From positions 52,878-116,877 of the forward strand of contig DKWG01000008.1 of NCBI GenBank assembly GCA_002491605.1: a DNA stretch of 64,000 nucleotides, read 5' to 3'. How positions within the stretch are numbered: position 1 is the first letter of the stretch; the number at the start of each line of letters is the position of its first letter. Below are positions 27,265-35,696 of this stretch, piece by piece. The notes beneath the pieces are model-generated. The model saw nothing but the letters and a program-made list of their open reading frames with translations, did no database searches and was not told the DNA's origin. This DNA comes from Ruminococcus sp. UBA7158 (GTDB taxonomy: Bacteria; Bacillota; Clostridia; Oscillospirales; Ruminococcaceae). The position numbers and the translations under genes were made by a program.

Positions 27265-28758
27265 TTACAGTGTTTGGGTAGCTCTGATGTAATCAAATCC
27301 TCTGTCCGGTGTGAGCAAGGACTTATTAATCTCAACATAAACAAGTGCGTTTCTTGAGAGTGAAAGCGATAAGGTCGCCTTTTTGTCGGCGGCAAGCCTC
27401 TGCGATGTAACAAGCGGCTTGGCTGATTCTCTTAAAAGCTTAGTCTGAGCCTTTGTTAAGCTTTGAGGCTCACCCATATCGTGCCAAAGCTTTAACGGGT
27501 TGCAGGTAGCTTCATCTACTGTCTTAACTATAACAGAGTATTCGCCGCTTGCAGGCAGGGTGATTTCGAAGTCCTCGGTTTTGTCCTCACCCTTGGTGCA
27601 AATGTTCCAAAGAACAGCCTTATAACCGTCTTTGCCCTTTAAAATTACAGACTTGTCGTCCTTGTGCACGCATTCGCCCTTTAAGTCCTTGAAGAACTTA
27701 AACGCATAGAAGGTCGGCTTGGGTATGCAGCCGTTTGCGACCATGCCGAAGCCGCCGTGGAACGGTGCAAACGGAACTCCCTGCTCCTCAAAGATATCGC
27801 CGAATGTCCAATATGAGTAGGACTCGTTTACATCTCCCAGTCGTGACAGCTGCTGAGCCAAATATGCTGCGTTTAAGTTTGTATCGTGAATCGGGCAGTT
27901 GGGAATATAAGAGGTGTTGAACTCTGTTATGTGAATAGGCAGACCCTTATATTCTTCAAAGCTGTCTATTATGTCCCTTGTTGTCTGCAAATTTGCAAAA
28001 CCGTCCTCCGGCTTCATCAGCTTTGCATAGCCGTAGTGACCGTCAGGCTCGGGGAACTCTGTTGTGTAGTGATGCCTTGTTACAAAGTCTATATCAAGCC
28101 TTTCGCTGCGGCAGAACTGCATAAACTCCCTTATCCACTCCTCGTCTCTGACGCCGCAGATGGCAGGTCCGCCCACCTTAAACCTTTCGCTGACCTCCTT
28201 AACCGCTTCAAATGACTCCTTGAACAGCTTGAAATACTCCTTCATGTCTGCCTTGTACCAAAAGCCCGGGAGATTAGGCTCGTTCCAGACCTCGATAGGA
28301 TAGCTGTATGCGTCGTCGCCGTATCTTTCAATGAGATGGTTTAAAAGAGCCTTTACAAGCTCACGCCACATATTGTAGTCCTTCGGCGGTGTTGTGTTAC
28401 CCTGCCAATAGAATATCGTCTGCTCGCCGCTTGCAAGCTTTTTGGGCATAAAGCCCAGCTCAATAAACGGCTTTATATTTAACTCCTTGTAGCTGTCCAT
28501 AACAAGGTCTAAGTATGTAAAGTTATATTCAACCCTTGTTTCGCCGTTTTCTTCGTACTCATGGTATATTGCCATGTCGTCGGTGAAAAGACCGTGTCCT
28601 CTGATGTGCTTGAAGCCTATTTCCTCCTGGACAAGCTTGAGCTGGTCATAATATTCCTTTTGAAGTGCCAAGCCCATTCTGCCTGTTCCGACGCAGAAGT
28701 CCACCTTGTTGTTAAAATACGCTTTGCTGTTTTCGTCAACAACTATACTGTTTATCAT
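27265..28758 (-). CDS. Glycoside hydrolase family 39 beta-xylosidase
   Basis: A 497-residue cytoplasmic-type protein (no signal peptide) with a GH39 (beta/alpha)8 barrel and C-terminal beta-sandwich. The acid/base Glu is in VWNEPNLPGFW (about residue 159) and the nucleophile in HITEFNTSY (about 269). The opening with HIRGHGLF also fits. The family releases xylose from xylo-oligosaccharides; inside the cell it would act on imported oligomers, supplying the pathway that the FGGY kinase could serve. Own promoter (28850-28878) and terminator. ATG 28758 follows AGGAGAGAGGG. Confidence 0.92.
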   Translation of the reverse strand: MINSIVVDENSKAYFNNKVDFCVGTGRMGLALQKEYYDQLKLVQEEIGFKHIRGHGLFTDDMAIYHEYEENGETRVEYNFTYLDLVMDSYKELNIKPFIELGFMPKKLASGEQTIFYWQGNTTPPKDYNMWRELVKALLNHLIERYGDDAYSYPIEVWNEPNLPGFWYKADMKEYFKLFKESFEAVKEVSERFKVGGPAICGVRDEEWIREFMQFCRSERLDIDFVTRHHYTTEFPEPDGHYGYAKLMKPEDGFANLQTTRDIIDSFEEYKGLPIHITEFNTSYIPNCPIHDTNLNAAYLAQQLSRLGDVNESYSYWTFGDIFEEQGVPFAPFHGGFGMVANGCIPKPTFYAFKFFKDLKGECVHKDDKSVILKGKDGYKAVLWNICTKGEDKTEDFEITLPASGEYSVIVKTVDEATCNPLKLWHDMGEPQSLTKAQTKLLRESAKPLVTSQRLAADKKATLSLSLSRNALVYVEINKSLLTPDRGFDYIRATQTL

Positions 28759-28849
28759 TGCCCTCTCTCCTTTTAAGTTTCATCTGCACTATATGGCGAG
28801 ACTATTTAATCTGTCTTGCGTTGCCAAACACAACTATATTCATATAATT

Positions 28850-28878
28850 ATTATACAGTGAGCTATTGACTATTGCAA
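28850..28878 (-). promoter_or_regulatory. Promoter of the GH39 gene
   Basis: Minus strand TTGCAA, 17-nt spacer, TATAAT. The leader of about 85 nt has no clear operator. Confidence 0.7.
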
Positions 28879-28899
28879 GCATAATCCGCAAATAAAGGC

Positions 28900-28929
28900 A
28901 TCGTCCCGAAAAATAATCTTCGGGACGAT
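28900..28929 (-). terminator. Hairpin terminator after spoVAC
   Basis: Eleven-bp stem ATCGTCCCGAA/TTCGGGACGAT with an 8-nt loop immediately after the spoVAC stop; the tail GCCTTTATTT is only moderately T-rich. Confidence 0.7.
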
Positions 28930-28933
28930 CGTT

Positions 28934-29377
28934 CTACATTTTTTGAACCAGCCAGTAAATAATACCGTATATAACGCTTGCCGTTGTGCCGTAGAGGATT
29001 ACCGGACCGGCAATAGCGAAGATTTTTGCGCCAACGCCTAAAATCCATCCCTCGGTCTTAAATTCAATCGCCGGCGACACAACCGAGTTTGCAAAGCCTG
29101 TTATGGGCACTAACGTTCCCGCACCGCCGTGCTTAGCCACCTTGGGGTAAAGTGCAAGACCGGTTAAAACCGCCGAGGCCAAAATCAGCGTTACGGATGT
29201 AAGTGCACCTGCTTCATCCTTATCAAATCCCGTCGCCTTAAAAAGCTCAAGGATTCCCTGACCGATAAGGCAGATAAGTCCGCCTATTATAAAAGCCTTG
29301 GGAATATTAAACCATGATTTAGATGAGGCACTTGCATCGTTCGCCATTTCACTGTATTGCTTATTCGATAGCTGCAT
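28934..29377 (-). CDS. spoVAC: Stage V sporulation protein AC
   Basis: A 147-residue membrane protein with four helices. The block GGAGTLVPITGFANSVVSPAIEFKTEGW is diagnostic of SpoVAC. SpoVA proteins form the channel that moves calcium-dipicolinate into the spore and out at germination; SpoVAC behaves as a mechanosensitive pore in Bacillus. Usually spoVAC is followed by spoVAD and spoVAE; here it stands alone between a terminator and the end of an unrelated gene. GGAG lies eight nt before ATG 29377. A forespore sigma promoter could not be fixed. Confidence 0.93.
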   Translation of the reverse strand: MQLSNKQYSEMANDASASSKSWFNIPKAFIIGGLICLIGQGILELFKATGFDKDEAGALTSVTLILASAVLTGLALYPKVAKHGGAGTLVPITGFANSVVSPAIEFKTEGWILGVGAKIFAIAGPVILYGTTASVIYGIIYWLVQKM

Positions 29378-29508
29378 AAATTTTGCTCCATTCTGCTTGA
29401 CACTGCCGACCGAAGCGCTACGGGCAAAGCCTGATAAGCCGTCGGCATACGAGCTTGATTTACAGTATTATCTGCCGTCAGAGCGAATATATGCGCAAAA
29501 TAACATAA

Positions 29509-29547
29509 GGCGCACAAAAAACGATTGTCCCTCGATTTTTGTGCGCC
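29509..29547 (-). terminator. Terminator of the LtaS-like gene
   Basis: Twelve-bp stem GGCGCACAAAAA with complement, 15-nt loop, eight bases after the stop on the minus strand. Confidence 0.72.
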
Positions 29548-29554
29548 GATGCGG

Positions 29555-31534
29555 TTATCTTTTTGTGAGTGTATAATATGTGTAAAAATTATAAATGTTA
29601 ATTGCCTCGTCAGAGTAGCTGTCTTTGCGCTCGTTCCAGCAGTTAAAGCGATCGAAATATCCCCAGGTATTCATCGCAGGATACGTGTCCTGCATATCAA
29701 GTATCATCTTATATTCCTTTGAAAGCGGAACATTTGCATATTCAAGCGTCTTTATGCCGAGGAAGTTGGGGCTGACGATGCCCAAATCCTTTTTGCCGCC
29801 TATATCGTAGTTAGCCCAGATAACAAACGGCGTTTCGTATCTCGTCAGGAAACCGTTTACGGTGATGTTTCGGTTCGGTGCAATCTCATTTAAGAAGCCT
29901 ATCTCGACATTCGGCTGGTGATCTCCGAAGAACACTATAAGCGTCTTTTCGTCGACCTTCTCAAAGTACTCGATCAATTCCTTTAATGCCTCGTCCGATT
30001 TTTTCATGAGCGACAGATACTGCTCGGTTCTCGGGAAATATCCGTTCACCTTTTCCACATGGACGTCTGCGGTAAAATCATCTCCCGAATACTCATATCC
30101 GGAATGATTTTGCACAGTAACTCCGAAGATAAACAGCTTAGAATCGCCCTTGTTTTCAAACTGCTCTATAACCCTGTCATAGAAGAAACTGTCGCTTATC
30201 AGCGTTCTGACATACTCAACATCGTCTCCGAAGCCCTTTTCCCAGCGGTCGGCGCTTTGGTAAATTGTTTTTTGCGTTGTCATGTCCTCGCCGCTTATAA
30301 AATCGTCAAAGCCCATGAATTTATAGACGGAATTGCGTTTCCAGCAAACCTCGTAGAAAGGATGCATTGCCAGCGAGCGATATCCGTAGCCCTTTAAATA
30401 GGACGCCAGTGACGGCACCTCGCCCTTTATGTGCTGCATATATGCGTAGCAGCTGTTCGGCATATTCATCATCGAAAGCGAGGTCAAAAACTCAAACTCA
30501 GTATTGCAGGTGCCGCCGCCGAGAACCGATACCAAAAGCCGTCCGTGAGGGTAGTCTTTTATCAGCTCGTTGTAGTACGGCATATACGGAGTGTTGGTTT
30601 TAAACCTTCCCATATAGCTAAGATCCGAAAAGCTTTCGTTCATAATAACGATGATATTGGGCATATCCTCAGTCGGATTTTCCGGGTCGTCCTCATAGTT
30701 TTCAAGGAAGCTTTCAATCGCCTCAACAGAGTAGCCCACCGGCTTTTCTAACTTCATTTTTCTTGCGTTTATGTAAAAGCTGAGCGCAACTCCGTTGACG
30801 TTATTTGTCGATTCGGTGTCGAACGTGGATGTCGAGTAGGATTTATAATCAATTTGATAAATATAAACGCACAAGCCGACAGTCAAAGCCGCAGATACCA
30901 AAGCGGCCGTTATTCTCATCCACACCCTTTTATAAGATATCTTAAGCTTAAACGAAAGTGCCGCCAGAGCCATAAACGCCGCCGTTCCCAGCAGCAGCGG
31001 GAGGTCAAAACGCCATTCTCTTACGTTTGTAACTGCCATTGCGGTGTCTATAGCGTATAAATCCGTAGGCACAAGCGGTGTTCCTCTTAAAAGGAGTACA
31101 AGCTGGTTTGCGGTATGCAAAGCATAGCTCAGTAAAATCTCCGTAATAAGCGACACTCTTACCGACTGTGTCAGTGCAAACACTGCAAGCTGAACAACTG
31201 CATAAAATATAATGTTGTCAAAATATATATCGGAAGTATATACCGGTGCAGACACAAGCGTCCTTACCGTTTCAAAGCACAAAACCGATCCTGTCAAAAA
31301 GACAAGTCCCGATGCTATTGAGCCGAGCGGCTCGCTGAGCTTAATATCTAAAACCAAAAGCGCCGTGCCCAAGGCGTAAACGCTTATAAACTTAACAACT
31401 GCCTCAGGGTCAACGCTTTCACCCTTCATAAAGGCACTTCGGTTGACAATTGCAAGTGCTAAAACAAGCAAAGCTGCCGCAATTCCGACAGCAAGCCTTC
31501 CCTTTGATTTAAATTTAACAGTAGTATCCTTCAT
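29555..31534 (-). CDS. LtaS-family membrane sulfatase-fold phosphotransferase
   Basis: About 659 residues: five membrane helices in the first 240, then an extracellular alkaline-phosphatase/sulfatase fold. Seen: the metal ligand in VIMNESFSDLS, the catalytic Thr in GGGTCNTEFEFLT (about residue 350 of the longer frame) and the late FFGDHQPN. Family members polymerise glycerol phosphate (LtaS) or transfer phospho-groups to other envelope polymers; which one cannot be told. ATG 31534 (KDTTVKF) has GGATTGG upstream; ATGs at 31552 and 31558 have no ribosome site, so the start is uncertain. The upstream region has an unusual pair of inverted repeats (31591-31676). Confidence 0.85.
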   Translation of the reverse strand: MKDTTVKFKSKGRLAVGIAAALLVLALAIVNRSAFMKGESVDPEAVVKFISVYALGTALLVLDIKLSEPLGSIASGLVFLTGSVLCFETVRTLVSAPVYTSDIYFDNIIFYAVVQLAVFALTQSVRVSLITEILLSYALHTANQLVLLLRGTPLVPTDLYAIDTAMAVTNVREWRFDLPLLLGTAAFMALAALSFKLKISYKRVWMRITAALVSAALTVGLCVYIYQIDYKSYSTSTFDTESTNNVNGVALSFYINARKMKLEKPVGYSVEAIESFLENYEDDPENPTEDMPNIIVIMNESFSDLSYMGRFKTNTPYMPYYNELIKDYPHGRLLVSVLGGGTCNTEFEFLTSLSMMNMPNSCYAYMQHIKGEVPSLASYLKGYGYRSLAMHPFYEVCWKRNSVYKFMGFDDFISGEDMTTQKTIYQSADRWEKGFGDDVEYVRTLISDSFFYDRVIEQFENKGDSKLFIFGVTVQNHSGYEYSGDDFTADVHVEKVNGYFPRTEQYLSLMKKSDEALKELIEYFEKVDEKTLIVFFGDHQPNVEIGFLNEIAPNRNITVNGFLTRYETPFVIWANYDIGGKKDLGIVSPNFLGIKTLEYANVPLSKEYKMILDMQDTYPAMNTWGYFDRFNCWNERKDSYSDEAINIYNFYTYYTLTKR

Positions 31535-31590
31535 TTTAATTTGCCAATCCATTTTCATTTATTTCAGTCGCTTTTATCAACACAAAACGG

Positions 31591-31676
31591 CTGATGTTTG
31601 CCGATTATTATACAAGCTCGCCGCTTTGATACCTGCAAACATCAGCTCTACCTATAGACAACATCTATAGGTAGAG
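31591..31676. repeat. Inverted repeat plus adjacent perfect hairpin upstream of the LtaS-like gene
   Basis: CTGATGTTTGC (31591-31601) is inverted at 31635-31645, flanking a minus-strand TATAAT (31607-31612). Directly abutting it, CTCTACCTATAG (31646-31657) pairs perfectly with 31665-31676 over a 7-nt loop. The second hairpin may end the CotH-gene transcript, though no T run follows. Confidence 0.55.
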
Positions 31677-31706
31677 TGCAGATTAATATAATCGTAAAAA
31701 ACTCGT

Positions 31707-34136
31707 CTACTTTTTCTTTACAAATTTCGCCGTGAAGCTGCATGACGATGTCGGATTTATCTTGATAGCAGGCTCGCTGCCGTTGTATGAACCGCTCCAG
31801 CCTGCAAACTCATAGCCCGCTTTAGGTACAGCCTTAAGAGTTATCTTATATCCGCCCAGGAAGTTGCCGCTCCATTTGCCGTTCTTCATTGTCAGCTTAG
31901 AGTTTTCAAGATAAACAGTTCCGCCGGAGGAATTTTCGACCGATATCGAAACTCTGTTAGTCTTATCGCTTTTCAGCTTCAAATCATTTTTCAGCATTGT
32001 GGCGTAGTATTCGTTGCGGTTTGTCAGCCACTGTTTAAATGATGCGGTATTATTTCCGACGCCCCATGCGCTCTGCCAGCCGATGTATCTCTTGAAGTGC
32101 TGGTCAAGATACGGTGAGTATTCGTTGTAGTACTTTGTCAAAGCGTCGCTTGCCGATACGGGATTAAAAGCGACGTTTGCGGTTTTCTCCATTGCAAGCA
32201 CAAACTTAGTCTTGAACTCGTTGTTTTTCAGAAGCGAAGTGAACATCCTGCCGAAATAGCCGCCGTTCTTGGAAACGGTTTTCAATATGTCGGTTTTATA
32301 ATTTCTGCCGCTGCCGTATAGGTCCATGGAGAACTCAGTGTCGTAGAGCATAAACCGCCACTTGCCGTCGGAGTACTTGCCGTTTGATGAATCTGCGGTT
32401 CTCGAACGCCATATAGCCCAGTTATTCCAAAGCCAGTCGTCGTTTGCTATATAAGTTTCGACTGCGAAATAATCCGCCACGCTGTCCATATCAAACAGCT
32501 CGCAGGCTTTTTTATAGTTGGCGGCATTGCTCATGTCGTTATTCTGAACGAAGCGCCTTGCTTCATTAAACGTATCCAAGTCGCCCTCTATGCCCTCTTC
32601 AAGCTCGCCGACCTTAACCATAATAACATCGTCCGCCGGAACTCCGTACTTAGACTCTATATAATTGTCGTCGTAGACCTCACCGAGAGTATAAACGCCC
32701 CAATATTCGCCGTTCAGGAAGCAGATTACAAGTCTATCCTTTTGAGTGGCAAAGTTAAAGTCAGACACAAGGCTCTGTGTCCACGGGTCCTTGAACTTAA
32801 GCGTTGCATTGTCGTTTCCGCCATTTCTTATCATGAAGCGCTTGTAGCTCTTGATTTCCTTGCCGTCGTCAAGGCTGTAGTTGTTGTTGAACAGCTTATA
32901 TGACAGCTTTGACTCGCCGTATTCCGAGCGCATATAAAACTTCATGCTCTTCTGCTGTGAATTTCGGGACCATCCTCCGTGCACACGCATACCGCAGTCG
33001 ATTGAAAACTCCGTATCCAAGCGGTCGAAGAAGTCGACGTGCGCATCTCTTTCCCACTCTCTGCCCCTTTGGTTGAAGTTGGCAGGAGTGTCGCCGTTGA
33101 GCTCTCCGTTTGGATTTTTCTTTCGCCAATCGTCAAAAACGTCGCCTGCAACGAAAATTCCCTTCTTTGAATCCATCAAATCTTTGGGGTCTGCAACGAC
33201 GGATATAACCGACGCTCCCTTATACTTATTAGCTATATCGCTTCCGACAAAATATGTCGCTGTTGAAACAGGGCTTACCTTGCCGTTTTCATCTACGGCA
33301 ATGGCTCTTATAACTGTAGCCTTTTCAAATTCTGACGACGGGAAATACTCGCCTGCCTTGTCTACTGTTTCACCCTTGACATATGTCAGCTTTGCAATCT
33401 CATTGGATCTGTCATTGATTTGAATTGCTTTTGTGTACTTAGTCGACGATTTAGTCGGGACGCTGCCGTTTGTTGTGTAGTAAATGGTCATACCCTTTTC
33501 ACTTGTAATGGAAAGGTTGAAACTATCGTTGTAGAATCCGCTCTGCTTTGAAAAAATAGGCGCGGCAACAGAAACGCTTGACGCTTTTACGCTGTCATTC
33601 GTTTTTCCCGGAGTGGCGCTTAAAACTCTGAAATCTCCCTTTGCATTGGGATATCTGCCGTAAGTCTCGTCCTCCCTTGTTGCAGGAAGCGGAACAGATC
33701 GAACGATTTTTTTATCTGCGGACGAAAGATAAAGTGTGTCGTTTCCGCCGGACAGCTTAAAGTTTGTGTGAAGCTCCTTGCCCTTTTTGTCCTTATCGGA
33801 AGCAAAAACAATCAGATACTCGCCCGATTTTATTGTAACGTCAGGGAAAACCCACTTGTGAAGCTCGTTTTTGTCGTCAGACAGACCTGCTCCTTTAAGG
33901 CTCACGGATTTTGAGCCGGAATTATAAAGCTCTATCCAGTCGGGAGCGCTGCCGTCTGCATCCTTTAAAGATTTTTTGTTTGACGAGCATATTTCATTTA
34001 TCACCACAGAATCAATTCCTGTCGATGTCTTTGCAGCAGACGCACTTTGAGCTGCGGTGTTGACAGTTAGGGTAAAAACGAGTAAAATTGATGTTAGTAT
34101 CTGCGGAATAGATTTTATACTTTTTTTCATAGCCAT
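31707..34136 (-). CDS. CotH-kinase surface protein with lamin-tail and beta-hexosaminidase C-like domains
   Basis: About 809 residues, secreted (signal ending NTAAQSASA). Order: lamin-tail domain (INEICSSN, DWIELYNSG; about 45-165), a chitobiase C-terminal-like domain (YYTTNGSVPT; about 185-290), a CotH protein-kinase domain (about 310-690; RVHGGWSRNSQQKSMKFYMRS, RFMLYDTEFSMDL), and a C-terminal bacterial repeat (KAGYEFAGWSG). CotH domains are atypical extracytoplasmic kinases, first known from spore coats; in ruminococci such proteins are common at the cell surface. ATG 34136 (AMKKSIKS) has AGGA seven nt upstream; the longer frame is not supported. Diverges from yitT-like gene. Confidence 0.88.
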   Translation of the reverse strand: MAMKKSIKSIPQILTSILLVFTLTVNTAAQSASAAKTSTGIDSVVINEICSSNKKSLKDADGSAPDWIELYNSGSKSVSLKGAGLSDDKNELHKWVFPDVTIKSGEYLIVFASDKDKKGKELHTNFKLSGGNDTLYLSSADKKIVRSVPLPATREDETYGRYPNAKGDFRVLSATPGKTNDSVKASSVSVAAPIFSKQSGFYNDSFNLSITSEKGMTIYYTTNGSVPTKSSTKYTKAIQINDRSNEIAKLTYVKGETVDKAGEYFPSSEFEKATVIRAIAVDENGKVSPVSTATYFVGSDIANKYKGASVISVVADPKDLMDSKKGIFVAGDVFDDWRKKNPNGELNGDTPANFNQRGREWERDAHVDFFDRLDTEFSIDCGMRVHGGWSRNSQQKSMKFYMRSEYGESKLSYKLFNNNYSLDDGKEIKSYKRFMIRNGGNDNATLKFKDPWTQSLVSDFNFATQKDRLVICFLNGEYWGVYTLGEVYDDNYIESKYGVPADDVIMVKVGELEEGIEGDLDTFNEARRFVQNNDMSNAANYKKACELFDMDSVADYFAVETYIANDDWLWNNWAIWRSRTADSSNGKYSDGKWRFMLYDTEFSMDLYGSGRNYKTDILKTVSKNGGYFGRMFTSLLKNNEFKTKFVLAMEKTANVAFNPVSASDALTKYYNEYSPYLDQHFKRYIGWQSAWGVGNNTASFKQWLTNRNEYYATMLKNDLKLKSDKTNRVSISVENSSGGTVYLENSKLTMKNGKWSGNFLGGYKITLKAVPKAGYEFAGWSGSYNGSEPAIKINPTSSCSFTAKFVKKK

Positions 34137-34347
34137 AGCGAGTCCTTTCGTCAGGTAAAACATTGTTATTCTTACCGCAATATCAGGTCGATATAAAGTT
34201 TTTATTATATCAGCCCTTGCATTCTGTCGACTGATGCGCTTGCTTATTTCACATATAAGCATTGCTTTTTTAATTATACTATATACTTTCATCTTTTGCA
34301 ATGCTATTTTTTTAACATTTCGTTGCAATGATTGCGGAGGAAACATC

Positions 34348-35214
34348 ATGAAATCTAAAATCAAAACTATTTTCTGGGAATACCTGCTGATTTCTATCGG
34401 TTCTGTAGTCTATGCCGTTTCCGTCAGCTTGTTTTTGGATCCGAACGGCATCGTCCCGGGCGGTTTTACCGGTATCGCAATGATAATAGGCTACTTCTTC
34501 CCAACGCTCCGAACCGGTACGGTTGTCTTGCTTCTCAATGTGCCCATAATCTTTATAGGGATCTTTAAGTTTGGAATAAAATTTTTGACGTCTACAATAT
34601 ACGCAACTGTTCTGTCCTCAATTATGATGAACGTGCTTGCACCCCTCGGTGCCTTGACAAACGACCCTCTGCTGGCGTGCGTTGCAGGAGGCTGTCTTAT
34701 GGCGATAGGCTTGCAGCTTGTTCTGACTCAGGGTGCAACAACCGGCGGCACTGACATTATCGTCAAGCTTTTAAGACTCAAATTCAGGGGCATTTCCGCA
34801 GGAACTATGTTTATCTTTACTGACGGCTTGGTAGTTTTGTGCGCAGCAATAGCAACAAGAAACGTCGATTCAGGCTTGTATGCCGCAATGTGCATAATAG
34901 TATCGGCAGTCGTCATGGATATTATCCTTAACGGCAGCAACGAAGCAAAGATGATACTTTTAATCAGCGACAAATACGAAGCCATAACAAAGCGTCTCAT
35001 GACCGAGCTTGACGCCGGCGCAACTCTTTTGGACGGTCACGGCGCATATTCCGGCAACGATAAGACTGTTGTTTTGTGCGTTGTTAAAAAGGCTTTAATT
35101 GCAAGGGCATTAAAGATTATAAAAGCCGAGGACGACCAGTCGTTTGCAATAGTAACAACTGCAAACGAGGTGTTCGGCGAGGGCTACAAGCTCCACGGCG
35201 GCGACAGCTTTTGA
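34348..35214 (+). CDS. YitT family membrane protein
   Basis: A 288-residue protein with five or six membrane helices (DUF161 type, first 200 residues; DPNGIVPGGFTGIAMI, TQGATTGGTDIIVKL) and a C-terminal cytoplasmic DUF2179 domain (ATLLDGHGAYSGNDKTVVLCVV). The family is widespread in Firmicutes; transport of an unknown solute is assumed, and no substrate is established. ATG 34348 lies seven nt after GGAGG, which decides the start; the longer frame runs into the divergent promoter region. Confidence 0.9.
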   Translation: MKSKIKTIFWEYLLISIGSVVYAVSVSLFLDPNGIVPGGFTGIAMIIGYFFPTLRTGTVVLLLNVPIIFIGIFKFGIKFLTSTIYATVLSSIMMNVLAPLGALTNDPLLACVAGGCLMAIGLQLVLTQGATTGGTDIIVKLLRLKFRGISAGTMFIFTDGLVVLCAAIATRNVDSGLYAAMCIIVSAVVMDIILNGSNEAKMILLISDKYEAITKRLMTELDAGATLLDGHGAYSGNDKTVVLCVVKKALIARALKIIKAEDDQSFAIVTTANEVFGEGYKLHGGDSF

Positions 35215-35292
35215 TTTTGATGTTGATTTTTTCAATAGCTGTACTCCGAACGAGCAAGTCGAGCCGGCAAACTAAATATGTCTACGCAAAAT

Positions 35293-35321
35293 GTACCGAT
35301 GCTTAAATCATAAGCCGGTAC
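35293..35321 (+). terminator. Terminator of the YitT gene
   Basis: GTACCG...GCTTA pairs with TAAGC...CGGTAC with a small bulge, then GTTTTTTG. Confidence 0.78.
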
Positions 35322-35637
35322 GTTTTTTGTCCTTTGAGCAATATGAAATCAGTGCTAATCCCGATGTGAGTGTTATTAAGCATACTTGAACGCTGCTTAA
35401 GCTAACAAAACGGAGTGCCGACGACGGTCGGTTAGCTCATAATAGCGGTTAGCTGCTTTACCATCTGAAAGCATGATTTGAATTTGGCATAGTGTGACTT
35501 ACGGATTCTTATAGGTAATGCACGGCGTTAACCACTAAGCTCTCCGTAATATACGTCTTTGAATTTGGGGTTGGCAGTTACTGCGTTGTAGGCTCGGCAA
35601 GGCTGAACGTTGTAATGAGGTTCTGCATGAACGAAAT
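35322..35637. other. Non-coding stretch, possible remnant or dispersed element
   Basis: No convincing gene. AGCTAAC (35400-35406) pairs with GTTAGCT (35431-35437) around CCGAC/GTCGG, a cruciform-like structure, with a further GTTAGC nearby. On the minus strand 35528-35668 is open and reads like a short protein tail (PHYNVQPCRAYNAV), but it has no start of its own or ribosome site and is more likely a repeat or gene remnant. Confidence 0.4.
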
Positions 35638-35667
35638 ATGGCTGTGCACCTTTCGATGCACAGCCAT
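35638..35667 (-). terminator. Terminator of the fibronectin-repeat gene
   Basis: Eleven-bp stem ATGGCTGTGCA/TGCACAGCCAT, 8-nt loop, 30 bases after the stop; modest T content after it on the minus strand. Confidence 0.68.
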
Positions 35668-35696
35668 TTAATTGTTCTTTTAAGCTGTCCTTAGAA

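Noticed and set aside
29555..31534. Naming the sulfatase-fold protein LtaS
   Set aside because: The catalytic Thr and metal ligands are present, but the family includes enzymes for several envelope polymers, and no linked lipoteichoic acid gene is present.
34137..34347. Divergent promoters between the CotH and YitT genes
   Set aside because: Several TATAAT-like boxes exist, but none has a -35 box at 16-18 nt that I would defend.
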